DNA of 64,000 bases. It comes from Vitis vinifera (taxonomy: Eukaryota > Streptophyta > Magnoliopsida > Vitales > Vitaceae). Shown piece after piece: positions 1 to 12,169 of this stretch. The position numbers and the translations under genes were made by a program. The notes under the pieces are model-generated. The model ran no database searches and had not been told where the DNA came from. It saw only the letters and a list, made by a program, of their open reading frames with translations. How positions within the stretch are numbered: the first letter of the stretch is position 1; every line of letters begins with the position of its first letter. The stretch is from contig NC_081808.1 of NCBI RefSeq assembly GCF_030704535.1, forward strand, positions 25,717,501 through 25,781,500, in the 5' to 3' direction.

Positions 1-603
1 TATGGCTAAGACTCCTCTTACAGGATTTAGGTTACCTATCTAGGCAACCAATCCGATTGTTTTGTGACAATAAAGCCGTATGTGACATTGCTCATAATCC
101 AGTACAACATGATCGTACAAAGCATGTCGAGGTGGATAGATTCTTCATTAAGGAAAAGTTGGATGATAAGATTGTGGAATTGCTTAAGATTCGATCAGAA
201 GATCAATTAGTCGATATCCTCACCAAAGCTATCTCAAGTCAAGTGTTCTCAAAATTTCTAGACAAATTGGGCATGTGTGACATCTATGCACCAACTTGAG
301 GGGGAGTGTTAAGATATTAGGAATGCTTTCCTTATATCATTATTTCCTTATGTCATTCAGTGTTGAGATATTAGGAATGTTTAGATATTAGGAAAGTTGA
401 AATATTAGGAATATTGAGATATTAGGAATATCGAGATATTAGGAAAGTTGAGATATTAGGATATTAGTTGTTATTTCTTTATATCATTCTTTCCTTGTAT
501 CATTCTTTCCCATTCTTAGAATGGTGATTACCCTTTATATATACTCTGTACATGAATGAATGAAAAAAATGAATGAAAAAACTACCATTTATCAATTTGA
601 AGA
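1..603 (+). mobile_element. 3' end of a Ty1/Copia retrotransposon (pol C-terminus and 3' LTR), cut by window edge
   Basis: An open frame from position 3 to the stop at 297-299 encodes the end of a Copia RNase H domain, with a CDNKA motif, an HDRTKHVEVDRFFI stretch and a DILTKA motif, all typical of the pol C-terminus. A polypurine tract (TTGAGGGGGAG) follows directly, then a 297-bp LTR at 307-603 beginning TGTTAAGATATTAGG and ending ATTTGAAGA. The LTR carries short repeats of a TATTAGGAA-type unit. It matches the LTRs of the element at 21082-25349, so both belong to one family. Unlike that copy, the pol end here is not frameshifted. The element continues left of the window, so completeness and target duplication cannot be judged. 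It probably lies in intron 5 of PILS copy A. Confidence 0.9.
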
Positions 604-867
604 TATTTAAGAAAAATGAACATGTTTTTATATGAAATTTGATATTCTAATAGATGAATAAGGATTGCTACCATGGGTTGGGTTTACTCTCTCTTCCTCA
701 TTCTAATAACCAAAAAAAGTCATTACATTTCAAATTAAAAAAAGGGCTACTAAATTGCAATAATGGTTACATTTAGAGGTTTGTCATAGAAATTTTGATC
801 ACTGGGATCTATCTAATATTAGATGCAAAGTCTTCCTAAAAAAGAGTGTGTTAGATAAAACAAGAGG

Positions 868-1660
868 CTTGTAAATTGGATACTAAAGAAGCCTATGATC
901 ACATAAATTGGGTTTTTTTTTTTTTTCAATGATGGACAAAATGGGGTTCAGAGATGGATTTGTTGGATTAAATTCTACAACTGTAAAATCAGCTTATCTA
1001 CGCTAGTCAATGGGATGTCACTAGGCTCTTTTTTCAAAGCACAAAAGAACTCATGCTTGGTGAGAACACCATATCCAGCTTACTGAACTGTTCTACTTCA
1101 TGTCCACCTTGGTGATGTCAAAGTTGGTTTGTAACAGCTTTGAAAATATTGAACGACTGTTTGGTTAATTGTTCAACTGTTTGAACCATCTATCTTGATA
1201 AACATTAGGGTGGTTTCAGTATTAGAAGCATGCTGATAAAGAATAAGGTCTTGCTTTGGGAACAGTTGTAGAGAGTGAAGGAAGGCCATTTTGAGGAAGT
1301 TTGCAGAGGACAAAGGTGGGTATGTATTCCAAGGAGGACAGGGAGGCTTTTGGGACAGGTTCTTGGGAAGTAATCAAAAGAGGTTGGGACAAATTTCATT
1401 TCAAACTTTCATATCAGGGACAAGTGTGACAGAACAAAGTTCTGTTGTGATGTTTGGAATCGAGAGATTGCATTGGAAACTCTCTTCCTAGACTTTTTCA
1501 AAGTTGACATTAATAAACATGATTGGATGGGCAATCATTGGCAACAGGATGATGGTTGAGGTCACTAGAAGCTAAGATTCTAGGGTTATCATAATTGGAA
1601 GCTGGAGAGGGTGGAGCTGTTCTTACATCTGATTTTCTCTGTGGTAGTTCATGGTGGGAG
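868..1660 (+). mobile_element. Degenerate LINE (L1-type) reverse transcriptase relic
   Basis: Broken reading frames on the + strand resemble plant L1 ORF2. Around 874-910 the frame reads KLDTKEAYDHINW, the conserved reverse transcriptase block, followed by KMGFRDGF. Further on, fragments resembling the connecting region and the part beyond RT appear with many stops and frame changes. No poly-A tail or target duplication was found, so this is an old internal fragment. It lies between the Copia LTR and exon 6 of PILS copy A, in what is probably that gene's intron 5. Confidence 0.65.
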
Positions 1661-2214
1661 GGAGACAGTCTAGTTTGAATCTGTAGATCAATTTCCTGTG
1701 AGGTTTACATACTGGCTGTTGGAACATAGCAAGGGTACCTGATATGAATGGTTTCTGGCATGAATTTCGACCATTAAACTTAGAACTGTTAAATGGAAAA
1801 TTGCTCTCAAGAGAAAGCATAAAGTAATGCTGCATATTCAAGAAAAACCTACAACTTTTCCAACACAACCCTAAATCTTATCGCTAGAACATTGCTTGTC
1901 ATGCCTTACATTTCTATACGAATTATAGAACTCATATCACCTAACTTGATCAGATTGAAAGTTATAAAAAATTTAATTTATTTGTAGCTATTTCTAAGTA
2001 AGATGTGCACAGCACATGCCTTAGCTGGTTTATAAAAAGAAAAAACTACACATTAAAATTTCCTATATAAATGCTATATAAATGAAGGGAGAAGTTTATA
2101 AGTTTATATTTTTTCTTTGTAGCATGTCAAAGATCTTCTATACTAATAAAGGAAGTTTTGATTTTTATTCTTCACCCTTTCAATGAGAAAGACTTTTTAA
2201 CATTCTTCTGACAG

Positions 2215-4431
2215 GTGCCGTTCCTAGAGAAGATTAAGCAGCAAGTTGAGATACTTATGGAAAAGATTGACCTGAAGAAGGTGTTTGCCCCATCTACTAT
2301 TGGAGTGGTAAGAACTATCATATTCCATTGTAGCTACATCTCTGTATTACTAAGCGAGCAGGGTTTTCATTTTTCTTTTTATAGTGCCTGCTATGAGCTT
2401 TTTAGCCTAAACAATATACCTAGTCAATAGTATTAGCTGCCCAATCCATATCAGTCATAGTTCAAAATGAATCATAAGGAATGATGATTGGGAATAGTTC
2501 CATTACTAAATTAGAAAAAAAGAGAGAGAGAGAACAAAGATGATGTTTTCAATTTTGTTTTTTTTTTTTTTTTTTTTTTTGGAATCTTAAAAGGATTCTA
2601 TTCACAAAGGGGAAGTGAACATTTCGAATGCTATTAAAGGATAAAAACCATTACCTAGTGCTACTCCTACCAAAACAAGATTTTAAATGAGCCTGGAGGG
2701 TTGAGTTGGCTACAGTCTTAACGTCCAGCATTTTCCATAAACCGGATATAATTAAGACTTGAACCAGAATATTCATGTTCAGTGGCCCAAATTAGTACCA
2801 TACCAGACAATTGCTCTTCATTTGCCCAAAAATGCCTTTAAATGATAATTGAAACTGATTTCAAGTGCTCTTTACAAATCAATGCAATTTTTTCATGACA
2901 TTGAGTGTGATTAAAATGACAGTTACATTGAGCTTTGCTAGAAGTATCTATTAAGGGATGCATTGTTTGCTGATTGTCAATCCATTGTACAAGCATATTC
3001 AGCATTTGTTGAAGGCCTGAGAATGGACAGAAATTCCCATTTCATCTCAAAACCATACATTGAATGGATTCTGTGCTTTTTCAATTATTGCTCATGTCAA
3101 TTATGATGTGTGTATTGAATAAAATTGAAGTTGGATGCTGAGCTGTTCTTTCTCTAATGTTAGAGTGTGCTCTGAGGGATCTCTTCATCAATGTTCTCTT
3201 TGTTCTCTTTTGTAGATTGTTGGTTTCTTCATTGGATTAATCTCTCCAATCCGAAAGCTAATTATTGGTGATAGTGCTCCTCTTCATGTGATTGAGAGTT
3301 CTGCATATTTTGTGGGGTATAAATCCTCTCATAGACTCTGTTCAATGTCCTTATAGTTGAGGCTTGGCTTGATTTGAGTGTTAGGACTAGCAGGCGAAGA
3401 AGGATATATGTATGGAGTTGGATGTTGTAATTACTAGCTTATTTTTGGACACTCATGATATAATCTTTTCCCCTACTGATCTGCAGGGAGGCAGCAGTCC
3501 CATCTACCACCTTGATAATGGGAGCAAACCTTCTTAAAGGTGATATGTTTATCCCATCTTACTCTCTGTTAGGCTTACTTTGGCTTGGGTTAGCCTTGTC
3601 TTGATTCACTCTCAAATTGGGAGAACAGGTTTTTAGTATTTAATTTGCAATTTTATTTTCAGGTTTAAAAGGGTCAGACGTTAGCATTGTTGTGATTTTA
3701 GGGATTATGGCAGTTCGGTATATTGCTTTGCCTCTGTTGGGTGTTGTTGTTGTTAAAGCTGCACATCATTTTGGCCTGGTGGGATCAAATTCATTATTCC
3801 AGTTTGTTCTTATGCTTCAATATGCACTTCCACCTGCCATGAGCACTGGTACGACCTCTTGTAATTTGAGCTCTGAATGTTGCAATTTTCTTCTTGTCTT
3901 TTTTTTGGCCTTTTTCTTGCTGCTTGAATTTTGTTTTTGTTTTTGTTTTTAAATATATTTTAGCTCTTGTTATAAATCTTAAGTTCTGGTAAATTTGGAG
4001 CTGCTCAGCATTCAAGCTTGAGATTATCTTTTGACCATTATGGTTGTTTGGGTTCAGATGGGTCACTGGTTTATAGTGGGCATTCATGTAGGAGCCTCTC
4101 GGTATGAAACCCTGAACCTTGTGTGTTGATAACTTGCATATGGTTCAATATTTTAGCTCAGACAGCATTTTCTTCTTCCTTCTGTATCAATGCTAGGATT
4201 TTCCTTTATGCAATATATGAAAATGTTCACGTACCTTTCCGCGTTAATTGCTTCTGATCGGGTTTTTCATTTGATTTTTTCTTTTCTGTTTTTATGAATA
4301 ATGCAGGTACAATGAGCCAGTTGTTTGAGTTTGGTCAAAGTGAATGTTCGGTTATCATGCTATGGACTTATGCGGTTGCAGCATTCAGTCTGACACTCTG
4401 GTCTAGCTTCTTCATGTGGCTTGTATCTTGA
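2215..4431 (+). CDS. PILS: PIN-LIKES (PILS) auxin carrier, copy A, exons 6-10 (5' part outside window)
   Basis: Five exons are readable: 2215-2307, 3216-3316, 3487-3539, 3663-3848 and 4307-4431 (stop TGA 4429-4431). Their lengths (93, 101, 53, 186, 125 bp) and phases equal exons 6-10 of copies B and C, and all junctions are GT-AG. The protein includes FAPSTIGV, the SAPLHV stretch, MGANLLKGLKGSD, the membrane segment IALPLLGVVVVKAA and the end ECSVIMLWTYAV...FFMWLVS. The family (Pfam Mem_trans) are ER-membrane auxin transport facilitators with N- and C-terminal membrane blocks around a short loop; only the C-terminal block is here. No stop or frameshift is seen. Exons 1-5 are absent from 1-2214, which holds a Copia end and a LINE relic, so they are either upstream of the window or lost. 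Exon 10 reads FEFGQSE where B and C have FGAGESE. Confidence 0.85.
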
Positions 4432-5330
4432 TTTGTATTTTCCATTTTTCCCACTTAGGTATTGGACATATTTAGAGGAATGGGGTACTACCTTATTTCA
4501 GCGGTAGAGGATGGGGTGTGTGATTTATATTTTTTATGCTACAATGAGTGTATTTGAATCATATTCCAATGCTAGTATTTTCTGTCACTCAAGTATTGGC
4601 AAGAGAGCTAAAGATGTAAAGAAGTGGCTCAATACCACCATTACTTCTTTCTTCAAATCCACAGCTGCCCACACCACATGCCATAAATGACCTACTAGAA
4701 TGAAGGTCAAAAATTCTTTATGTGAATCGGATCTCTTCCTCTAAAGGAATTATTGAAAGTCAATTCATATGACCCATATATTATTTTTAAGGCATTGAGA
4801 TGGAGATGATGATTCGACCATATTGCCACCAGCTGCTATTGCTAAAAGGGTATCATCCGGTGATCCGGCAATAATATACAGTAAAATGATAATGTATAGA
4901 AGCTAGAGGTGATGGTAAGGCAGTCGGTGTGGGAAGTGGAAGAAGAAGGCGTGGGGCCAGGACCCGGGATCAGACTCTGCTTTGCCCATGTGACAGATCT
5001 GTCATTTTCTGTTACTTGAGAGGAAGAAACAGAATCCTTATTTTGGCGGTTTGGTGATGATGACACAGCATGACGCAGCTTTTCCATGTGTATCTGCATA
5101 ACACATAACAACACAGATTACCCATCACCCATCTCTTCTTTTGTTTACAAAATTGGACTGTCTAGTCCAGACATTTGATGGGAAAACGACAAACAAAAAT
5201 TAAGGGCCGTGGACCTTTTTGTACCCAATTTCTTCAATTTGCCTTGGAGGCGATCAGGTTGCTTTGACTGGAGTCTGGAGTCTGGAGGTATGTTTTTGAC
5301 TCGCAGGTGGCAAAAACAGAACAAACGGAA
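4432..5330. other. Intergenic DNA between PILS copies A and B
   Basis: About 0.9 kb separates the stop of copy A from the core promoter of copy B. It must contain the 3' UTR of A and the upstream promoter of B. I see no further coding exon, transposon end or RNA gene. The stretch near 5150-5270 shares short blocks with the region upstream of copy C, as expected for duplicated promoters. Confidence 0.6.
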
Positions 5331-5347
5331 TTCCCATATTTATATGA
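5331..5347 (+). promoter_or_regulatory. Probable core promoter (TATA box) of PILS copy B
   Basis: The block TTCCCATATTTATATGA is identical here and at 15656-15672 upstream of copy C, in otherwise diverged flanks. The TATA-like core ATATTTATAT is at 5336-5345, 62 bp before the ATG at 5408. Conservation between paralogues and position support a TATA box; the transcription start was not determined. Confidence 0.6.
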
Positions 5348-5407
5348 TAAATAAATACTCTTATATTGGGTTAAGGAGTATGTAGGAGGAGTGGAATAAT
5401 CTTGAGA

Positions 5408-8400
5408 ATGGGGCTTCTAGATCTATTTTTTGTTGCTTCAATGCCAGTTATAAGGGTTCTGTTGCTCACTGCACTTGGGTCATTTCTTGCCTTGGATCGT
5501 ATTGATATATTGGGCGATGTTGTAAGGAAGCAATTAAATACGGTAAGTTGTTACCTCTTTCTTCTTTCCATGATTATAGTTTTTTATGTTTTTATTTATA
5601 CGTAATTTGTGGTCAGGTTGTATTTTTTGTATTCAATCCTGCACTGGTGTATAGCAACCTTGCTAACACAATTACTCTTGACAGAATGGTTTTGTTGTAA
5701 GTTATAACCCTTTTCATTTTCTGTGATTGCTATGGAAATTTATTACTCTGCATAGTTTTGTCTCTTCTTTCCAATTTATTCATGTTTCTATTACTCTGGT
5801 TATATATGTTTATATAGGTGGTTCATGCCATTAAATATCCTTACTGTTTGTATCATTGGCTCCGCTCTTGGATTGCTGCTTGTGAAGACTACCAGAGCTC
5901 CTCAACATCTCAAGGGCCTCATATTGGGTTCCTGTGCTGCGGGTACATTTCTCTTTATGCTTTCAAATAGCTTGCATCAACAACTATTTCATGCATCCTA
6001 AAATGGAATTAACAATTTCTGCATGCTTTTGGTTGGGATCTGAACAGGAAACATGGGGAACATGCCTCTAATTATCATCCCTGCAGTATGCAGAGAGAAA
6101 GGCAGCCCATTTGGAGCACCTGATGTTTGCCATACATTTGCAATGGCTTATGCTTCACTTTCTATGGCGGTATGGTATCTAATTGGCTTCATCTGGTTCT
6201 GATTCTGATTCTGAGACCACCAAACTAAATATAATTGATTTGAATTGTTGGCTTTTTTTGGGCATATTGTATGCTGGCATTACCCAACCGTATGGTCAGA
6301 CTATAGACAACCTTCTTGATGGGTTGGAACCAAAAAACTATGTTAATGATAGAATCCTAACATTAATTGATTAATTAATATCAGTCATCCATTGTTCTTA
6401 ATGGAAATCTAATGGTGAAGCACCCCATCTATGCACACACTATCAGTGGATCATGTCAAAAATTACTTGTTTGATATTGCAGATTGGAGCTATTTGCTTG
6501 TGGTCTTATGTTTACAACATTGTGCGAATTTTCTCTAGTAATGCCAGGGAAGGCATCAACCTACACTGTTCCATCTCTGAAGAATATCCACATCAATTTA
6601 CACTGCCTCATCCTCTGTCTGAGGAAAACTTGCAGGTTGTTCCCACCTGTCTATTTTGCTGTAAGTCTGATCTATTGTGATCTGAAGAATTTTATACTTC
6701 TCAAATCTGCTTTTACTGCTGACTGTATAGTTGATCATCATGGTACAAGGAAGTTATTTCACTGATTATGATTCAATACACACACACTAACTGATGAGGG
6801 TGATACTAAAAAGTTTGCACGCCTCACATTTCTAGATCTTGACTGATGTTTGACCGTTCTCATTTTCAGTTTTTATTATTTTCTTCAACTGTCTATCATT
6901 TAGATTACTTTTGTTGGATCGAGTCACTATGTAAATATATATATATTTTTAAATTAACTATTTTCTTTAGAAACCTCATCTAAGCTAAGTCCTATACCAA
7001 CTGACAATGTTTTTTAATTGATTGTGATTTGCCACACACATATAAGCTGACGAGGGTCATAGTAAAATGTGGCAGGGATGACAGTTCTGGATCTTGACCG
7101 CCATTTACCATTCTTATTTCCTATTTTCCATTTTTATTATTTCTTCAATTGTTCGTCATTTTTGTATTAATTTTATTGGGTTTTCTCAATTCAGTTGTCT
7201 CTGAATATTTTTTTAAATAAACTATTTTCTTCAAAAAGAAAAAGAAAAAAAAAAAAAACCTCTATTAATTAAACTAAGTCCTATCCTGTTTTTCCATCCT
7301 CCTGCTGCCACATTTTTATTGTCATCAGCTCTTTGCTCATTGCCTTGATTGATATGCTTCTAGACTTCTTCCCTTGTCAGGTTCTGAATATTGCCCCTTA
7401 TGTATGCAATGCGACAAATCTCATTTGAGCATCAATATCCAATTTGATACCAGCGGCTGAAGAAGTTATGATACTGTGCCAAAAATTCTTGAAAAAACTA
7501 TGCCAAAAATTCGATGTCTAAATTGTTTCTTAATTATAAGGTAAAATTTTGTGAATGGAGCAAATTATGTGGAAACCTATATGATAGTACTATTACAATA
7601 CATCAGAAAATCATTTCTATTTATGAAACATAATTTCATGCCATGCATATTATCGTTTTGTAAATGCATGCATGAAGCTAATGCATAAGGGATGATGATA
7701 ATGTAATTGAAATTTGAAGACCATTTATTCTACTATATTTGGAAGAGGTTTTGTGATACAATAGACACCTTCTTTTATTCCTTTTTTATCTATTCAAAGG
7801 GACTGGTGCAGCCATAGAGAGTTAAGAATTCTTAGATTTTAATGGCAGGTGGCTATCTCTGGAAAGATGAAACAGCTTTTGAGGAAGTTTTCAAGAAAGA
7901 TCAACCTTAAGGAACTGTTAGCACCTTCAACCACTGGAGCGGTATCCACTTAGAGCTTGTGGCCCACTCTTCTTTGAAGTTTCAAGTTACTTATTCAGTA
8001 GCTTTGGATGCATTTTGCTCTGGGTTCGCCCAGATATTCTCCTGTTGTGGCCCATTGATTTCTCCTCTGGACGCCATTTGGCCAAATAATGGCTAAGTTG
8101 GCATTTTGAAAATAAGCTAATAGTCTCATATATCAATTTAATCAGAATGGTTCCATTCGTGTCATGAATTTGATGTTTAAACAATAATTGAATGGATGTT
8201 TGATGCTGAGCTAAAGTTTCCTTTTATCTTATAATGGAAAACCATCCTGTTGTGGGAACTAAAATACTAGATGATTTCTTGTGTAGATTGTTGGCTTTAT
8301 CATTGGAATGGTTCCTCATCTTCGGAAGTTAATCATTGGTGGTACTGCTCCTCTTCATGTTGTCCAAGATTCTGCTTCTTTGCTGGGGTATATGCCCTAT

Positions 8401-11373
8401 ATTCCTACCTATATGCTCCCTGTTTAACTTCCTCATGTTGAGCCCTTATTTTCTGTTTTATCTCATGTTTTAGTTATGATATTACAGGTGGGAAGTGGAA
8501 AGAAAGTCCAAAGAGGAAATCTTTTGTGTGTGTATCTTGTTCATCTCTTTGCATGGATCATTTCCAACTTCTTTAACAAGTAGACTTACATGGTTTTAGG
8601 TGTCAAACATACAAGGACATGAATTTTTCAACACAGACCTCCAAATCTCAAAATGTGAAATGCTCTATGTCAATGTCCAACATGCTTACATGTTGAGATG
8701 GACAGAACTTTAAAAATGAACATGTGATTGCATGTAGGTCAAATTGATTGTAATGCTGAAACTGCTGTTTGGTGCCTAAAGAGTGATAGAGACTAGAAAA
8801 TCTGAGTCCTAAGGAAGTCATGAATCGAGTTATTTCACACCATTAAACCACCCTTTGATCAGGTTGAATGTTGCTTGTAGTTCCCCTGTTTTTTATCCAA
8901 ACTTTCCTTCATTTCAGTAACGAATCACCTCCTACAAGTGGCTGGCTCGGACACCCTATTAGAGATCACTGAGGCAAGCAGTTGACTTACCTCCATCAGC
9001 ATGTTGATGTGATACCTATCTATTCATATATCGATAATTAATCGACTGTAAAAATAAATAAAATGATAAGTTATTTTATTAGAAGGGAACTTCAAAATTT
9101 CCTTTCTCTAGTAATTAAAAATCTTATTCCCCAATGTGAATTACTCCTACTAAATCCTGCTGCAATTTCAGTCTGATCTCTAGAAATGACATTATTCTGG
9201 GCATCAAGAATAACAGGAGAATATATTTTACTATAAAGGTTGTAATTAGATTGTATATACATGTCAACAACCATAGGAGATTGTAACAAGCCAATTTCGG
9301 TAATAGTTGATTTATACTGGATTGTAGGGAATACTAGTCTATTATTTTGGCAATAATTATATATGTATATGTTTTTGTTTATGTATGAATCCTGAAAAAG
9401 GTAGATGACCTTTTTCCCAACTTCTGTTTCTTATTTTTCTGTTTTTTATCCAATTACAACCCTCCTTCAACATGCAAAATTTCGTACTGGTAGCCACTTC
9501 CCTATGGTCTTTATGGTCCTGCAGAAAAATGAAAAATTGATATGTAGGCAACCCTCCAACAAAGAAAGCATGTCAGCTATGTTGAAAAATTTACTGTTGA
9601 TGAGAATGGAGTAGTTTTTGGCCTGTTGGTCATGCGAAAGATGGTTTTGTAAACACATCTAAGAGTTTTCCCTTAGTTCATAGCCCTTGGTAAGAACTTA
9701 GGTTACTTAGCAAGATATACTTCATGCATGGAGTCTCACAGTAAAATAACTCCACAGATATGCTCGTGTGCACCACTCAAAAAATGTTTGTTTCCACTTT
9801 GTATCAACTATGGGCAAGGATGTTACAGCCTCCAGCAAATTGTTTAGAATTATTTATTCGGTTTTTGATAACAAGGTTTTCCTTTGTTTTTCCTTTCTAA
9901 TATTTGCAGGGATGCAGCCATTCCAAGTATCATCCTGATAATGGGAGGAAACCTTCTTAAAGGTAATTGTAGATTTGGTTTTGATACTTGTCTTGCTTAC
10001 CATGAATTGGACTAGTTCTAGTATGTTGTTCTCTCATGTTGGCAAGGAACTGTATTCATCAGATGCCTGGTTGTGTTTTCCAGGTTTAAAAGGGTCAGGA
10101 ATTCAACTATCATTCATTGTTGGAATTTTAGCTGTTCGGTTTATATTCCTCCCTCTATTGGGGATTATCATTGTTAAAGGTGCACTTCGATTTGGTCTGG
10201 TGCACCCAGATCCCTTGTTTCAGTTTGTTCTTCTACTGCAATATGCAGTTCCACCAGCAATTAACTTAGGTATGGAAATTTAGTCAACTGTAGATATGAT
10301 GTTGTTAGTTTGATTTGATTAGTATGTCTTGTCTTATGCTTTATTTGATTTTGGTCCTTCAACATAAGTGATGTTCAATTCCCCTCTTCCTTTGTGTTTG
10401 ATTTTTTATTTTTTGGTTATAATGAGCTTAAGTTATATGAAACCAATTAAACGCTTGCAGTTGACACTTGAGCTCTGACCTCTAAGAGTTACTTGAGACA
10501 ATAAGATTTGCAAATCACATCATGTATGGTTTTATGGATCCCACTTGAATGATCTGCTAGGCTGAAGCATGGTTGAATGGGATAATCATGATAGGTTTAC
10601 TGAGCATCCCTTACCAATTTCAAAAAATATGACAGGTCCAAAAATGAAAATATAGTATCTATTGCTTCTAATGACATAATCTTCTTGTCACATAACATTA
10701 ATATTTTCAATTGTTATTGTTGCACCTGAAACATATTATATTAAATGAAAATGGTAGATTACATTTTCTCTCTGTTGATACTAAAAATGAAAGGTATTTG
10801 ACTGGTTTCACGATATTGTCTGAAGAGGGCAACCATTTTTCTTTCCTCTCTGAAATTTTAGGAGGTTTGAAAAATATAAACATTGAAGTAGAGTTCCTTC
10901 CTAAAATATGATCAGTAAGCCTTATATTTTGACGTAAGTCATTCATGTACACTATGGACTCTGGAAAGGATCAACCTTGTTATCTCACATATATAATTTT
11001 TTTTTTTTTTGCCATGAGAATTTAAATGAACGGCAATGGTTGAATTCACTGAATACTTTTGTTTGAATTTTGAGATGTCTGTTTTATGCTGCTGTGAGAA
11101 GTACTAGCCATACTTGTCACAACTTAAAACAGGATGGACATCAGTCCTTTTGATAATTTCACTGGTTTAAGAAAGAGTTGAAGTTCGTTCCTTGGATTAT
11201 ATTTGCCTTTTTAATATGAAAATTTGACTCAACTCCCTAATCTTGCAGGCACAATTATCCAGTTGTTTGGAGCGGGTGAGAGTGAATGTTCTGTTATCAT
11301 GCTGTGGACATATGGCTTGGCATCAGTTTCACTCACCCTTTGGTCAACCTTGTTCATGTGGCTTGTGTCTTGA
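5408..11373 (+). CDS. PILS: PIN-LIKES (PILS) auxin transport facilitator, copy B, complete
   Basis: Ten exons: 5408-5542, 5617-5696, 5818-5942, 6048-6169, 6483-6635, 7849-7941, 8287-8387, 9910-9962, 10084-10269, 11249-11373. They join into 1173 bp, 390 aa, with GT-AG introns and no stop. The start ATG opens MGLLDLFFVASMPVIRVLLL, the first membrane segment. Family landmarks follow: FFVFNPAL, LLWFMPLNIL, TRAPQHLKGLILG, IIPAVCREKGSPFGAPDVC, LWSYVYNIVRI, LLAPSTTGAI, GGNLLKGLKGSG and ECSVIMLWTY near the C-terminus. PILS proteins sit in the ER membrane and affect intracellular auxin retention; membership in the PILS1/3/5-type clade is inferred from memory of the family. The central loop is 16 residues shorter than in copy C because exon 5 is 153 rather than 201 bp, and it lacks an EPLLDSK-like stretch. 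Intron 5 (1.2 kb) contains a diverged internal tandem duplication. Confidence 0.93.
6779..7290. repeat. Diverged tandem duplication inside intron 5 of PILS copy B
   Basis: Two units of about 250 bp follow each other. The first runs from about 6779 (CACACACACTAACTGATGAGGG) to about 7010; the second from about 7032 (CACACACATATAAGCTGACGAGGG) to about 7290. Both continue through a GATCTTGACYG block, a TTTTTATTATTT block, CAAYTGTC/GTTCGTC and an AACTAAGTCCTAT-type end. Intron 5 of copy C has related sequence at about 16940-17310. Boundaries are approximate. Confidence 0.6.
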
Positions 11374-11850
11374 TTTTCATTTCTTCACACAATTTGTCAC
11401 ATTAAGTCCTTTGAACAATCTTCACTAGATTTCCTGACCAAATGTCTATGCAGATGACAACAGCTCAATAACAAAGGCATAATAGCATGCTCCTCCAAAG
11501 GCTAAGTAGAAAACAGGGAATGTAATCCAACATAAAGATGTCAGCTGTGCTTTGTCAATATTGTATTACTATTTTGCATTCAGTAATATTGGACCTTTTC
11601 TTTTCAAATAAAATGTCTATCTGACAAATGACAACTTAGCTTGATTATGTTTTCTGAGGTTGATTTCCTCTTGCTCTCTCTCTCACTCACTCTTCTGCAT
11701 CTTCAATGAGAGCTAGGAAACAGAGAATTTTCAGAAATGTATCCAACTGACAAGTATGGGCTCGGGGCTCATGGAAAGCAAACAAGGTTAATCCAGATTG
11801 ATAGTTAACAGAAGGTAGAAGTGGACCAAGTTTAGAAGGCAGCAAAGGCT

Positions 11851-12169
11851 ATGGAGACATCTCCCAGAGTGGATGCAGTGCCTAGTCAAAGGGGAAACAG
11901 CAGGCCTAATAAAAGACCAACTCCAAAGTCGAAAGTCCATAAAGAGAAAAGTGAGTGACAGTCCTCTTTTTTTCTTTTACAGCTTTAATGGTAGATTCCA
12001 GTCATTTTATCTTCACTGCAACATCTAATAGTTGCTTCTTTTTTCTTTTTCTTTTTCAAAAACAACAATAATAATAATAATAATAATAATGAAACAGGAG
12101 GCGTTTCGAAGAAGCTCTGGAATGAGATTGTACAAGTGTTTGAAGAGCATTTTCATTGGGGAGTTATAC
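11851..12169 (+). CDS. Unrecognised small two-exon coding segment downstream of PILS B
   Basis: An ATG at 11851 opens a frame beginning METSPRVDAVPSQRG and rich in K, R and P, ending at a GTGAGT donor at 11951. A GAAACAG acceptor at 12091-12097 leads to a second segment (12098-12169) that continues in the same frame (GVSKKLWNEIVQVFEEHFHW) and ends at a GTAAGC donor. The spliced frame stays open for 57 codons with no stop. A related but degenerate copy of the second segment lies at about 20868-20925, downstream of PILS C, so it belongs to the unit duplicated with the PILS genes. I do not recognise the protein and find no third exon. It may be the start of a real gene, a gene fragment or chance. 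Confidence 0.3.
12066..12090. repeat. AAT trinucleotide microsatellite
   Basis: A run of about eight AAT/ATA units lies in the putative intron of the small coding segment. It is a simple repeat and a likely length-polymorphic marker. Confidence 0.85.

Noticed and set aside
1..2214. Copy A of PILS being a 5'-truncated pseudogene
   Set aside because: Its five visible exons are clean and the transposon debris fits an enlarged intron 5. Truncation by the window edge is at least as likely, so I annotate it as partial.
3692..3952. Extended open frame running past PILS A exon 9 into the intron
   Set aside because: It is exon 9 read through the donor at 3849; the 186-bp exon length and the exon 10 acceptor agree with the other copies.
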